Shown here: positions 8,012-15,524 of the stretch, piece by piece | How the letters are laid out: each line of letters opens with the position of its first letter | How positions within the stretch are numbered: position 1 is the stretch's first letter | Assembly: GCA_002433025.1 (NCBI GenBank) | Contig: DJGZ01000088.1 | Span: 1 to 29,942, forward strand | DNA from: Bacteroidales bacterium UBA5833 | Lineage (GTDB): Bacteria; Bacteroidota; Bacteroidia; Bacteroidales; Lentimicrobiaceae | Direction: 5' to 3' | DNA: 29,942 bases | The notes under the pieces: model-generated | The model's input: only the letters and a program-made list of their open reading frames with translations | Told to the model about the DNA's origin: nothing | Database searches by the model: none | Translations under genes and position numbers: made by a program

Positions 8012-10102
8012 ATGAAGCGAATTATACTTCTTGCAGTTATCATACTCCCTTTTCTGAGCAGTGCGCAAACCCTTTTCCGGAGTGGTGTGTTTTTGACCCA
8101 TTCCACCGGTCAGAATATCTGGGGTCCCAACGGATCGCCCACCAGTATTCCTCAGGAAATACAGGTTTATAATACAAATCATGGCTATACAGGCAGTCAG
8201 GCGGTGAGCATGGTGCGGCAGTCGTGGCCGCTCAATCCCTGGGATAACGAATGGGAACGCTGGCACCGCATATTCGACGGGGAGGATCCCGCGGCCAACA
8301 TCACACCCATTCTGGCGAACAATAAGATTGTTGTGGTCAAATCATGCTTTCCCTCCTCAGCCATGACCGGATGGGGACAACCTTCCGATACGCTGAACCG
8401 CACGGTAAAATCCGTGTACAATTATAAATGGCACTGGCGAAGCATTATTTCGGTGATGGCGCAGCATCCGGAAAATTTTTTCGCCATTTGGACCAATGCC
8501 CCGCTCAATCAGGCAAATACCAATGCAAACGCCGCCATGCTGGCAAAGTCATTCTGCACCTGGGCAAAGGATACCCTTGCGCAGGGACTTGACCCTGTGA
8601 TGGGCGCAATGCCTCCGAATATTTACGTTTTTAATTATTTCGCCAAACTGACGGATGCCAATGGTTTTCAGATGCCCCAATACGCGGTAAGCAGCACCGA
8701 CAGTCACCCGAATGCCGCGGCCACCGCACTGGTTGCGCCGCAGTTTGTGAGCGAGATCTTTGATGCGGCCATCGCCTATGAACAGGGTGCGGCTGTTTTG
8801 TCGGTAATGCCGGCCATGCAGCAGGTTACTTCCGGGTCCGGAACCGCAGAATTTACCATAACCACTGCTTTAAACTGGACGGCCCAGAGCAATGCGGGAT
8901 GGTGCACAGTAACGCCTTCCGGATCGGGAAGCGGCATACTTACGGCCCAGTATACTGAAAATACGGAGGTTCCGCAGAGGTCGGCAATGATTACCGTTTC
9001 TTCGCAGGGGATCGCTGATCAGATAGTGACGCTGGTACAGGAGGGCGCTGCAGTTGTACTCAGCGTGAACCCTCAGTCTCAGCAGATTGAAGCAGGGAGC
9101 GGAAGCGCTGAATTTAGCGTCGTTTCCAACACCGTATGGAATGCGCAGAGTGGTGCGGAGTGGTGTATGGTAACCCCGGCGGGAAGTGGTAACGGGATGC
9201 TGGTTGCAGAATGCGAAGCCAATAGCGGTTCGTCGCCCCGTACAGCCACGATTTCTGTCAACGCAGAGGGCGCTGATCCGGAGATTGTTACCGTTGTTCA
9301 GGCCGGAGGAGGTACTGTTTTATCGGTTTCGCCGGTTGAGCAGGTGGTGACGTCCGAAGCAGGGGCAGCGGAATTTTCCGTAACTTCGAACACTGCCTGG
9401 ACGGCGGTCAGCAGCGCTGAATGGTGCACCGTTACTCCTGAAGGGAGTGGCAGTGCAGCTCTTATTGCTGAGTATCATGCCAATCCTGTAAACGTATCAA
9501 GAACTGCGGCGATCACAATTTCCGCCGCCGGAACGCCGGACCAGCAGGTGTTGCTGGTTCAGGAAGCTGCAGCGGCAACCCTTTCAGTAATGCCGGAAAT
9601 GCAGCAGGTTTCCCCGGATGCCGGATCGGTTATTTTTTCCGTTTTTTCAAATGCTTCATGGAATGCGGTGAGCAGCGCGCCCTGGTGCAGTGCGGAGGCT
9701 TCAGGGGAGGGTGAAGGAGAGATCAGCGCCGTGTATGATGCGAATCTATCGGAAGATGACAGGATTGCTGTTATTACCGTTTCCACGGCCAATGGAGGTC
9801 CTGGGGCTGAGGTACTCCTACTGCAGGAAGGCCTGGTTACCGGTGTTACAATTATTGCGGCAGGAGATTTTACAATCTTCCCTAATCCCTCCGGCGGTCA
9901 GGTAAGGGTCACAGGATTATCTCCGGCAGGAAGCAAAGCACGCTGGATGTTGGCTGATCAGGCCGGCAGACTGGTGAAGTCGGGAGATGTAATCCTTCAC
10001 AATGAAATTTTTCTGGATATGGGGAAACCGGCTCAGGGTCGGTATTTCCTGATACTTAAATCAGATTCAGGGACACAATGGGCATCCCTTATTATCAACT
10101 GA
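8012..10102 (+). CDS. Secreted SGNH-like protein with four BACON domains and T9SS sorting domain
   Basis: This is a 696-residue exported protein. A signal peptide covers about residues 1-18 (ends FLSSAQ). The N-terminal domain (about 20-258) looks like an SGNH/GDSL-type hydrolase fold: THSTG near the start offers a nucleophile serine S31, and DSHPN near its end (D230, H232) resembles the Asp/His pair of that superfamily. This assignment is inference. Four BACON repeats follow at about 261-344, 348-430, 436-517 and 523-605, each about 87 residues, with LSV..., a W(T/N)A...WC core and a VQEG-like end. BACON domains are beta-sandwiches often thought to bind glycans or mucin. The last about 85 residues, with IFPNPSGG and ending in LIIN, form a type A T9SS C-terminal signal, so the protein should reach the cell surface. 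An AGGAGA sequence 8 bp before the ATG supports this start. The substrate is unknown; no polysaccharide-utilisation genes are adjacent. Confidence 0.88.
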   Translation: MKRIILLAVIILPFLSSAQTLFRSGVFLTHSTGQNIWGPNGSPTSIPQEIQVYNTNHGYTGSQAVSMVRQSWPLNPWDNEWERWHRIFDGEDPAANITPILANNKIVVVKSCFPSSAMTGWGQPSDTLNRTVKSVYNYKWHWRSIISVMAQHPENFFAIWTNAPLNQANTNANAAMLAKSFCTWAKDTLAQGLDPVMGAMPPNIYVFNYFAKLTDANGFQMPQYAVSSTDSHPNAAATALVAPQFVSEIFDAAIAYEQGAAVLSVMPAMQQVTSGSGTAEFTITTALNWTAQSNAGWCTVTPSGSGSGILTAQYTENTEVPQRSAMITVSSQGIADQIVTLVQEGAAVVLSVNPQSQQIEAGSGSAEFSVVSNTVWNAQSGAEWCMVTPAGSGNGMLVAECEANSGSSPRTATISVNAEGADPEIVTVVQAGGGTVLSVSPVEQVVTSEAGAAEFSVTSNTAWTAVSSAEWCTVTPEGSGSAALIAEYHANPVNVSRTAAITISAAGTPDQQVLLVQEAAAATLSVMPEMQQVSPDAGSVIFSVFSNASWNAVSSAPWCSAEASGEGEGEISAVYDANLSEDDRIAVITVSTANGGPGAEVLLLQEGLVTGVTIIAAGDFTIFPNPSGGQVRVTGLSPAGSKARWMLADQAGRLVKSGDVILHNEIFLDMGKPAQGRYFLILKSDSGTQWASLIIN
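8786..9829 (+). repeat. Four tandem BACON-domain coding repeats (about 260 bp period)
   Basis: Four in-frame repeats of about 255-261 bp start near 8786, 9044, 9302 and 9563. They share the protein pattern LSV-P-QQV, an aromatic-W(T/N)A core followed by WC, a glycine/serine-rich GSGSG turn, and a closing VQEG. They have diverged in DNA sequence, so they look like old domain duplications rather than a recent tandem array. The fourth copy is the most divergent (WCSAEASGEGEG replaces WCTVTPSGSGSG). Confidence 0.8.
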
Positions 10103-10133
10103 TGCGTTTTGTCGGAGGTGTTTATTAAATGTG

Positions 10134-10141
10134 TATCTTTG
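10134..10141 (+). promoter_or_regulatory. Promoter of the DEAD-box helicase gene (-7 box with -33 TTTG)
   Basis: TATCTTTG is an exact TAnnTTTG box. A TTTTG at 10107-10111 lies 22 bp upstream and serves as a -33 element, so both halves of the Bacteroidota consensus are present. Transcription would begin near 10148, giving a leader of about 148 nt before the ATG at 10296. Confidence 0.6.
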
Positions 10142-10295
10142 CAGCTCATTTAAAGTAGCTGTTTCTCATTTATAGGTTTATATCCTTTCCTGCCCATCGA
10201 ACCTTCGTTAATGCACGATTCTTTCAGAATTTAACTCAGGGCCCTCCGATAAGTCACGGTTGTTTGCCGGCTGCGATCACTTTATTTTTTATTTC

Positions 10296-11540
10296 ATGAC
10301 ATTTGAAAATCTGAACATCATTGCGCCCATTACCCAGGCGTTGAAACAAAAGGGTTACGTTGAACCCACACCCATTCAGGAAAAAGCAATTCTCCATCTT
10401 TTAAAAGGCTCCGATGTTTTTGGTACCGCCCAGACAGGAACCGGCAAGACTGCCGCATTTGCAATTCCTATCCTGCAAAGGCTTTATAACAGCGGTAAAG
10501 GAAATAACTCCGGGATCCGTGCACTGGTGCTCGCCCCCACGCGCGAACTGGCCATACAGATCAGCGAAAGCTTCAGCGACTACAGCAAAGGACTGAAGCT
10601 TCGCCACACCGTGATTTACGGTGGCGTTTCACAGAATCCTCAAACAACCATCCTGCGCAAAGGCATCGATATCCTGATCGCGACCCCCGGCCGCTTGCTC
10701 GACCTGATGAACCAGGGCTTCATCAGCCTGAATTCCATAGAAATTTTTATACTTGACGAAGCAGACCGTATGCTTGACATGGGTTTTGCGCCCGATATCA
10801 AACGCATCATAGCCAGACTTCCGGCTGAGAGGCAAACCGGATTTTTTACCGCTACCATTCCCAACGAAATCAGGGCATTGGCCGACAGCCTGCTCAACAA
10901 ACCGGTAAAAGTGAATGTGGCCCCGGTTTCAGCACCGGCTGAAATGGTCAGTCAGTCTGTATATTATGTTGAAAAGGCCGATAAGCGCGCCATGCTGCAA
11001 CAGGTTTTTGCCTCTGAAGAGATTGAAACGGCGCTGATTTTTACCAGGACCAAACATGGGGCCGATAAGGTAACCCGTGAGCTGAACAAGCTGGGCATTT
11101 CCGCCGCCGCCATTCACGGCAATAAATCACAGCAGGCCAGGCAAAAGGCGCTGCAGGGATTTAAGAACCGTTCCGTCAAGGTATTGGTTGCCACCGATAT
11201 TGCATCACGCGGCATAGATGTTGACAAGCTTTCGCATGTAATCAATTTTGAGCTTCCGGAAGTCCCTGAAACCTATGTGCACCGCATCGGGCGCACCGGC
11301 AGGGCCGGAGAGGCCGGCACGGCAATTTCGTTCTGCGCTTCGGAAGAACGCGGAAGTCTCAAGGATATCAATAAATTGTTGCCCCGCTCGATCGAGGTGA
11401 AACGCATGAATGGCTTTGTGGCCAGTGCACCTGCCGCTCAGGCGGGAATGGATGTGCAGGCTGAAGCCGTTCAACACCGCAACCGCATGCCACGGCCTTC
11501 CGGCGGGAATCATCGCCCCTTTCAGCGTAAGCGCTGGTAG
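10296..11540 (+). CDS. DEAD-box ATP-dependent RNA helicase (RhlE-like)
   Basis: This is a 414-residue RNA helicase that remodels RNA or ribosome-assembly intermediates using ATP. In order it shows the Q motif (PTPIQEKA, residues 25-32), Walker A AQTGTGKT (45-52), PTRELAIQ, TPGRLLDL, DEAD (154-157), motif III as TAT (185-187) in place of the usual SAT, then IFTRTKHGADKV, ATDIASRGIDVD and HRIGRTGRAG. The tail after residue 385 is basic and rich in proline and arginine and ends PFQRKRW, which suits RNA binding. I chose the ATG at 10296 because the frame upstream (from 10260) adds 12 residues with no family match. The gene has a long leader from a strong promoter and is closed by a clear terminator, so it is probably monocistronic. 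Confidence 0.95.
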   Translation: MTFENLNIIAPITQALKQKGYVEPTPIQEKAILHLLKGSDVFGTAQTGTGKTAAFAIPILQRLYNSGKGNNSGIRALVLAPTRELAIQISESFSDYSKGLKLRHTVIYGGVSQNPQTTILRKGIDILIATPGRLLDLMNQGFISLNSIEIFILDEADRMLDMGFAPDIKRIIARLPAERQTGFFTATIPNEIRALADSLLNKPVKVNVAPVSAPAEMVSQSVYYVEKADKRAMLQQVFASEEIETALIFTRTKHGADKVTRELNKLGISAAAIHGNKSQQARQKALQGFKNRSVKVLVATDIASRGIDVDKLSHVINFELPEVPETYVHRIGRTGRAGEAGTAISFCASEERGSLKDINKLLPRSIEVKRMNGFVASAPAAQAGMDVQAEAVQHRNRMPRPSGGNHRPFQRKRW

Positions 11541-11561
11541 TAACTGATAAACTGCATAAAT

Positions 11562-11598
11562 AAACCTGCTGCTTAAAACCGGCAGGTTTTTCTTTTTT
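11562..11598 (+). terminator. Rho-independent terminator after the DEAD-box helicase gene
   Basis: AAACCTGC (11562-11569) pairs perfectly with GCAGGTTT (11582-11589) around a 12-nt loop, and is followed by a T-rich run TTC and TTTTTT up to 11598. It starts 21 bp after the stop codon. Confidence 0.8.
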
Positions 11599-11671
11599 CA
11601 GGCAGGCATAATCCCGGTCATTTTGCTAATTTAGCGAGACGCAATTCTGCAATCTGATTATCCGATATCCC

Positions 11672-13537
11672 ATGTTGCTCAACAGTTTCAGCCTCGACAC
11701 CAACAATCCTGAATTCCGTTATGCCGTTGATTTCGTGATGCATACCAACCGTATGCTCTATCTTACCGGAAAAGCGGGAACAGGTAAAACTACCTTTCTG
11801 AAATACCTGAAAACCGTTTGCAACAAAAATATGGTGGTGCTGGCGCCTACCGGCGTGGCGGCCGTGAATGCGGGCGGGCAAACGATTCATTCCTTTTTCA
11901 ACATCAAACCAAGTGTTTATGTGCCGGGCGACAAGCGGCTGAGGACCCGGATCCCGCCTGAAGATCCGGACAAAAGCATTATCAACGACCATTTCCGTTA
12001 TCACCGCGACAAGCTGGATATCATCCGAGGGCTTGAGTTGCTGGTTATCGATGAAATCTCCATGGTGCGCTGCGATCTGCTTGATGTGGTCGACCGCCTG
12101 CTCAGGGTATTCCGGAAAAGGGAGTTTACCCCTTTCGGCGGGGTACAGGTGGTGCTGATCGGCGACAGCTTTCAGTTACCGCCTATCGTGAATCAGGACG
12201 ACTGGAGTATTCTCGGACAATTTTACACCAGCCCCTTTTTCTTCAGTGCCAGGGTGATGCAGGATATGAAACCGGTTTACATTGAGCTGAAGAAAATTTA
12301 CCGCCAGACAGATCAGGATTTCATTGACCTGCTCAACCGCATCAGGGTGAACAGTCTCGGGCCGGAAGACCTGACACTGCTCAACAGCCGTTACCTCCAC
12401 GGCTTTTCGCCCGAAGAGGAAGAGGACTATATCATTCTGGCGACCCACAACCGCATGGTGGAGGAGACCAACGAGAAGCGGCTGCGTGAGATTGATGAGC
12501 CGCTGATGCGGTTTGAAGCTGTGGTGGAAGGTACGTTTCCCGAAAACAGTTTCCCGGCCGACGCCATTCTTAAGCTGAAAGAAGGAGCCCAGGTGATGTT
12601 TCTGCGCAACGACAGAAACAAGCGTTTTTACAATGGCAAGATAGGTCATGTGATCGAAATATCTGAAGAGGGACTTTTCGTGGAGTTGCCTGAAGGCGAT
12701 ATCATTGCCGTGGAACGGGAGGAGTGGGGGAATATCCGTTACTCCTGGGACAGCAAGGAAAGCAAGGTGGTGGAGGAGACCATCGGCACATTTGTGCAGT
12801 ATCCGCTGAAACTGGCCTGGGCCATTACCGTGCACAAGAGCCAGGGGCTTACTTTTGAGAAAATCATCGCCGACCTGGAGGAAGCTTTTGCCCCGGGGCA
12901 GGTGTATGTTGCCCTCAGCCGGTGTACAGCGTTTAACGGATTGCTTTTGAAAACCCCGCTGAATGCACGTTCTATAAAAACCGATCCCGTGGTGCTGGAA
13001 TTTGCCAGACAGGAAACCCCCGAAACCCTGCTGGTCAGTGAACTGGAATCGGGAAAGGCAACCAATTATCTGAAACGCGCCCTGGCTGCTTATCTCAACC
13101 GCGATTACAACAAAGCTGTGCTGATGCTGCTGTCGGCGGTGGAACAACTTAACGGCAAAGGCAGAAACAGGGCGCTGATGCTGGGTGCTTATGCAGCCGG
13201 CCGTCAGCTGAGGAAAGGAAAACAACTGATCGCAAAAGTTCCGGTACTTCTGAATGCTGATTACCGACAATCCAGTCCGAATGATCTGGCCGCTGATCCT
13301 GAAGCCGGCGCAGAACTCCGGAAGGAAATCCGGAAACTGACATCCGGCATAAAGGAACAACTGAAAGCCGTTCAGGCATGTATCGATCTTTCGGACAGGC
13401 TGAAAGCGCGTTTTGGAATCATGCTGCCGGAACCGGATTATGGAGCGGAACTTAAAAAACTGATGACCTCAATGGAACAGGCTGTGCAGGCGCTCAAAGC
13501 CGGTCGCAAGAAAACGGCCCGTAATAAGAAGAAATAG
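11672..13537 (+). CDS. Pif1/RecD2-like superfamily 1 DNA helicase
   Basis: This is a 621-residue helicase of the Pif1-like family. Motifs in order are Walker A GKAGTGKTT (33-41), motif Ia APTGVAAVNAGGQTIHSF, Walker B VIDEISM (D127/E128), motif III IGDSFQLPP, a UvrD_C_2-like region with WAITVHKSQGLTF, and motif VI VYVALSRCT with the arginine finger. It should unwind DNA 5'-3' with ATP; Pif1 proteins act on G-quadruplexes and R-loops, but that is family knowledge only. After the helicase core, from about residue 445, there is a helical TPR-like region of about 175 residues (NYLKRALAAYLNRDYNKAV) ending in a lysine/arginine-rich tail KKTARNKKK. Related Bacteroidota proteins share this build. The gene stands alone behind a terminator. 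Confidence 0.92.
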   Translation: MLLNSFSLDTNNPEFRYAVDFVMHTNRMLYLTGKAGTGKTTFLKYLKTVCNKNMVVLAPTGVAAVNAGGQTIHSFFNIKPSVYVPGDKRLRTRIPPEDPDKSIINDHFRYHRDKLDIIRGLELLVIDEISMVRCDLLDVVDRLLRVFRKREFTPFGGVQVVLIGDSFQLPPIVNQDDWSILGQFYTSPFFFSARVMQDMKPVYIELKKIYRQTDQDFIDLLNRIRVNSLGPEDLTLLNSRYLHGFSPEEEEDYIILATHNRMVEETNEKRLREIDEPLMRFEAVVEGTFPENSFPADAILKLKEGAQVMFLRNDRNKRFYNGKIGHVIEISEEGLFVELPEGDIIAVEREEWGNIRYSWDSKESKVVEETIGTFVQYPLKLAWAITVHKSQGLTFEKIIADLEEAFAPGQVYVALSRCTAFNGLLLKTPLNARSIKTDPVVLEFARQETPETLLVSELESGKATNYLKRALAAYLNRDYNKAVLMLLSAVEQLNGKGRNRALMLGAYAAGRQLRKGKQLIAKVPVLLNADYRQSSPNDLAADPEAGAELRKEIRKLTSGIKEQLKAVQACIDLSDRLKARFGIMLPEPDYGAELKKLMTSMEQAVQALKAGRKKTARNKKK

Positions 13538-13758
13538 GGCTGCTTATTGTGGCAGTAAAAGCAGGGGTTACACCTCAAAATCATAATTGTCGATAAACTT
13601 TTGGCAGAGATATGAGATTATCTTTGGTGCCCCCCCCCTCCAACAAACCAATGTAAGTCAAAGTCCTTCTGATCGTTAGCGAAGAACTGATCCGTCCAGG
13701 GCGGAGAGTTTGCCGAAGGTAATCCCATAAATTAACCGGACATCAGTGATCTGAAATT
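13538..13758. other. Convergent intergenic spacer with a nine-C tract
   Basis: This 221-bp spacer lies between two genes that end towards each other. It holds a weak stem CTGCTT (13540-13545) with AAGCAG (13559-13564) that lacks a T-run, and a homopolymer of nine C residues at 13630-13638, unusual for this window. No open frame, RNA gene or promoter is recognisable. Confidence 0.5.
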
Positions 13759-14208
13759 CTATTTTCTTTTGAAAAGCATGCCTGTCAGTGCTCCGAGCAG
13801 TCCGCCGCCTTTCTTTCCGGAAAGTGCGCCAATGATCTGATCCAGATTGATGCTGCTATCGTTGGGATCGTTGGTCTTGTTTTTCAGTTTGTCCATTACG
13901 GCAGGAATCAACTGGTTGACGATGTTGGCTGCCGCGGCATTGTCAAGGCCGAATTTCTTCATCAGCTCCCCGGCGACACCCGAACTGATATTATTTACCA
14001 TCGGATTGGAGGAAGCATTTTCGTTTCCTTTGAACATATCGAGCACAGCATTGAGGTTGCCTCCCTTTGCCTGGCCCTGAAGGCTGCTGAGCAACGATCT
14101 GGCGGCCGTCTGAATGGCTTCGTTGTTACGATCATTCGGAATGGATGGATTGTTGACAATGGCATCCCCGGCATTTTCCTTCACCAGGTTGATTAATTGA
14201 TTGAGCAT
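13759..14208 (-). CDS. DUF937/YidB-like small protein
   Basis: This is a 149-residue protein without signal peptide or membrane helix. It resembles the DUF937 (YidB-like) family: an N-terminal helix MLNQLINLVKENAGDAI, a glycine/asparagine-rich middle, a helical core (GELMKKFGLDNAAAANIVNQ), the motif NDPNDSSINLDQIIGAL and a glycine-rich hydrophobic tail GGGLLGALTGMLFKRK. The function of the family is not established. It is divergent from the CobW-family GTPase gene, with 196 bp between the two start codons, and stands alone. The family assignment is by overall pattern and less certain than the existence of the gene. Confidence 0.82.
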   Translation of the reverse strand: MLNQLINLVKENAGDAIVNNPSIPNDRNNEAIQTAARSLLSSLQGQAKGGNLNAVLDMFKGNENASSNPMVNNISSGVAGELMKKFGLDNAAAANIVNQLIPAVMDKLKNKTNDPNDSSINLDQIIGALSGKKGGGLLGALTGMLFKRK

Positions 14209-14336
14209 GATTGTTTGGTTTTGGAATTCAGGATAAATTTAATGCTTCCTCCTGTGGTTTCAGAATGTTTTTCAGCATATTACACGAACATGGCCGGATA
14301 TCTGATCAATCCATCCTGACATCTTTTACGTTTCCG

Positions 14337-14356
14337 CCCCGGATGGTAAGCCGGGG
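14337..14356 (+). repeat. GC-rich inverted repeat upstream of the CobW-family gene
   Basis: CCCCGG (14337-14342) and CCGGGG (14351-14356) form a perfect 6-bp stem with an 8-nt spacer. It lies just upstream of a TACCTTTG box at 14365-14372, where a repressor or activator site would be expected. It does not resemble the AT-rich Zur box. Confidence 0.4.
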
Positions 14357-14364
14357 CAAATGAT

Positions 14365-14372
14365 TACCTTTG
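14365..14372 (+). promoter_or_regulatory. Candidate -7 promoter box of the CobW-family GTPase gene
   Basis: TACCTTTG matches TAnnTTTG exactly. It lies inside what would be codons 2-5 if translation began at the upstream ATG at 14360, which argues for one of the later starts (14393 or 14405). Transcription would begin near 14379. No clear -33 element was found. Confidence 0.4.
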
Positions 14373-14404
14373 CGCAGGCCAAATTTAACCTGATGGAAGA
14401 CTAT

Positions 14405-15460
14405 ATGGATGACGACCGGTTGCCGGTAACCATACTGACCGGATTTCTGGGAGCCGGAAAAACCACCCTGCTGAACAACCTGATCAAAAAATACCCGGAG
14501 AATAAATTCGCGGTCATTGAAAATGAATTCGGGGAGATTCCCATCGACAACGACCTGATCGTTGGGGTGGAAAGCGACAATATTTATGAAATGTCGAACG
14601 GCTGCATCTGTTGCACGCTCAACGGCGAACTGGCTGAGCTGCTGTTTGATCTGCTGAATATCCGGCAAAGAATGACGCACCTGGTTGTGGAAACCACGGG
14701 TATTGCCGATCCTTCCACGGTAGTGCAGGCATTTATGTCGTCGGCGCAGATTGAGATGTTTTACCGCATCGACAGCGTGGTGTGCCTGGTGGATGCCAGG
14801 AATATCGGGCCCATTGCTGCCGATACGGCCATGGCCGCCAAACAGATCAGCTATGCGGATATCATTGTTTTGAATAAAACAGACCTGGTCACCGAAGCGG
14901 AGCTGGCCGGCGCCGCTGAGCTGGTAAAGTCGTTCAACCCGTTTGCTGAAGTCGTTTATTCAAGTTTCGGAAGTGTCAACGGTTTCAGCCTGCTTGATAC
15001 ATACACCTACGCGCCGAAAGTGATTGAGAACTTCAGCATCAATGCAGGAAAGCTCAGGCTTTCATCCGGGGTGATGAAACCTGCTGGTTTTGCGCTGGTG
15101 CAGAAAGATCAACGACCAGCCCTTCATGATATTGAATCGCACAGTTACACCTTCACCCGCAGTTTCGATCCCCATCAGTTTAACTTCTGGCTCGATCACC
15201 TGGTCGAATACTATGGCGCCGGCATTTACCGCATCAAAGGCATTGTAAGTTTCGACAACGTGCCCCAAAAGGTTGTGGTGCAGTCGGTGAGAGACCATAT
15301 CATGATCTCAGGAGGGGAGCAGTGGAATGATGATGAGAGGGCCAGCCGGCTCATTTTTATCGGCAAAAGCCTGGGTAAGCTGCGGCTGGAGGAAAGCCTG
15401 GTTAAACTGCTCAGCGGGGAATTGCAGGAAAGTGTGACGATGCTGAGCCGGACTATCTGA
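14405..15460 (+). CDS. CobW/ZNG1/YjiA-family GTP-binding metallochaperone
   Basis: This is a G3E-family GTPase of about 351 residues. Numbered from the ATG at 14405, it has Walker A GFLGAGKTT (13-21), the metal-binding CxCC motif as GCICC (C67, C69, C70), Walker B ETTGIADP, and the guanine-specificity motif NKTDL. A CobW_C-like domain follows with several histidines (HDIESH, DPHQFNFWLDH). Family members deliver zinc or cobalt to client enzymes or support cofactor assembly. Neighbouring MetH needs both zinc and cobalamin, but a link is speculation. The open frame extends upstream to 14360, but a promoter-like box overlaps that start. The ATG at 14405 gives the usual short N-terminus before PVTILTGF and has GGAAGA upstream; the ATG at 14393 is the alternative. 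Confidence 0.93.
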   Translation: MDDDRLPVTILTGFLGAGKTTLLNNLIKKYPENKFAVIENEFGEIPIDNDLIVGVESDNIYEMSNGCICCTLNGELAELLFDLLNIRQRMTHLVVETTGIADPSTVVQAFMSSAQIEMFYRIDSVVCLVDARNIGPIAADTAMAAKQISYADIIVLNKTDLVTEAELAGAAELVKSFNPFAEVVYSSFGSVNGFSLLDTYTYAPKVIENFSINAGKLRLSSGVMKPAGFALVQKDQRPALHDIESHSYTFTRSFDPHQFNFWLDHLVEYYGAGIYRIKGIVSFDNVPQKVVVQSVRDHIMISGGEQWNDDERASRLIFIGKSLGKLRLEESLVKLLSGELQESVTMLSRTI

Positions 15461-15480
15461 CAGCTGATTTTATGAATCAT

Positions 15481-15502
15481 GCATCCAATGAATTATGGAT
15501 GC
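15481..15502. terminator. Bidirectional hairpin between convergent CobW-family gene and metF
   Basis: GCATCCA (15481-15487) pairs perfectly with TGGATGC (15496-15502) around an 8-nt AT-rich loop. It sits in the 64-bp gap where the two genes converge, 20 bp from either stop codon, so it can serve both strands. There is no long T-run on either side. Confidence 0.5.
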
Positions 15503-15524
15503 TGATGAATTCCTTTGGTTCACG

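Noticed and set aside
8786..9829. Regular repeat of about 260 bp that could suggest a CRISPR or satellite array
   Set aside because: The repeats are in-frame, diverged BACON domains within one reading frame, with no short identical repeats or spacers.
12176..13360. Long open frame on the minus strand opposite the Pif1-like helicase gene
   Set aside because: It lies wholly antisense to a gene with complete helicase motifs, and its translation is rich in His, Phe and Gln without any family pattern.
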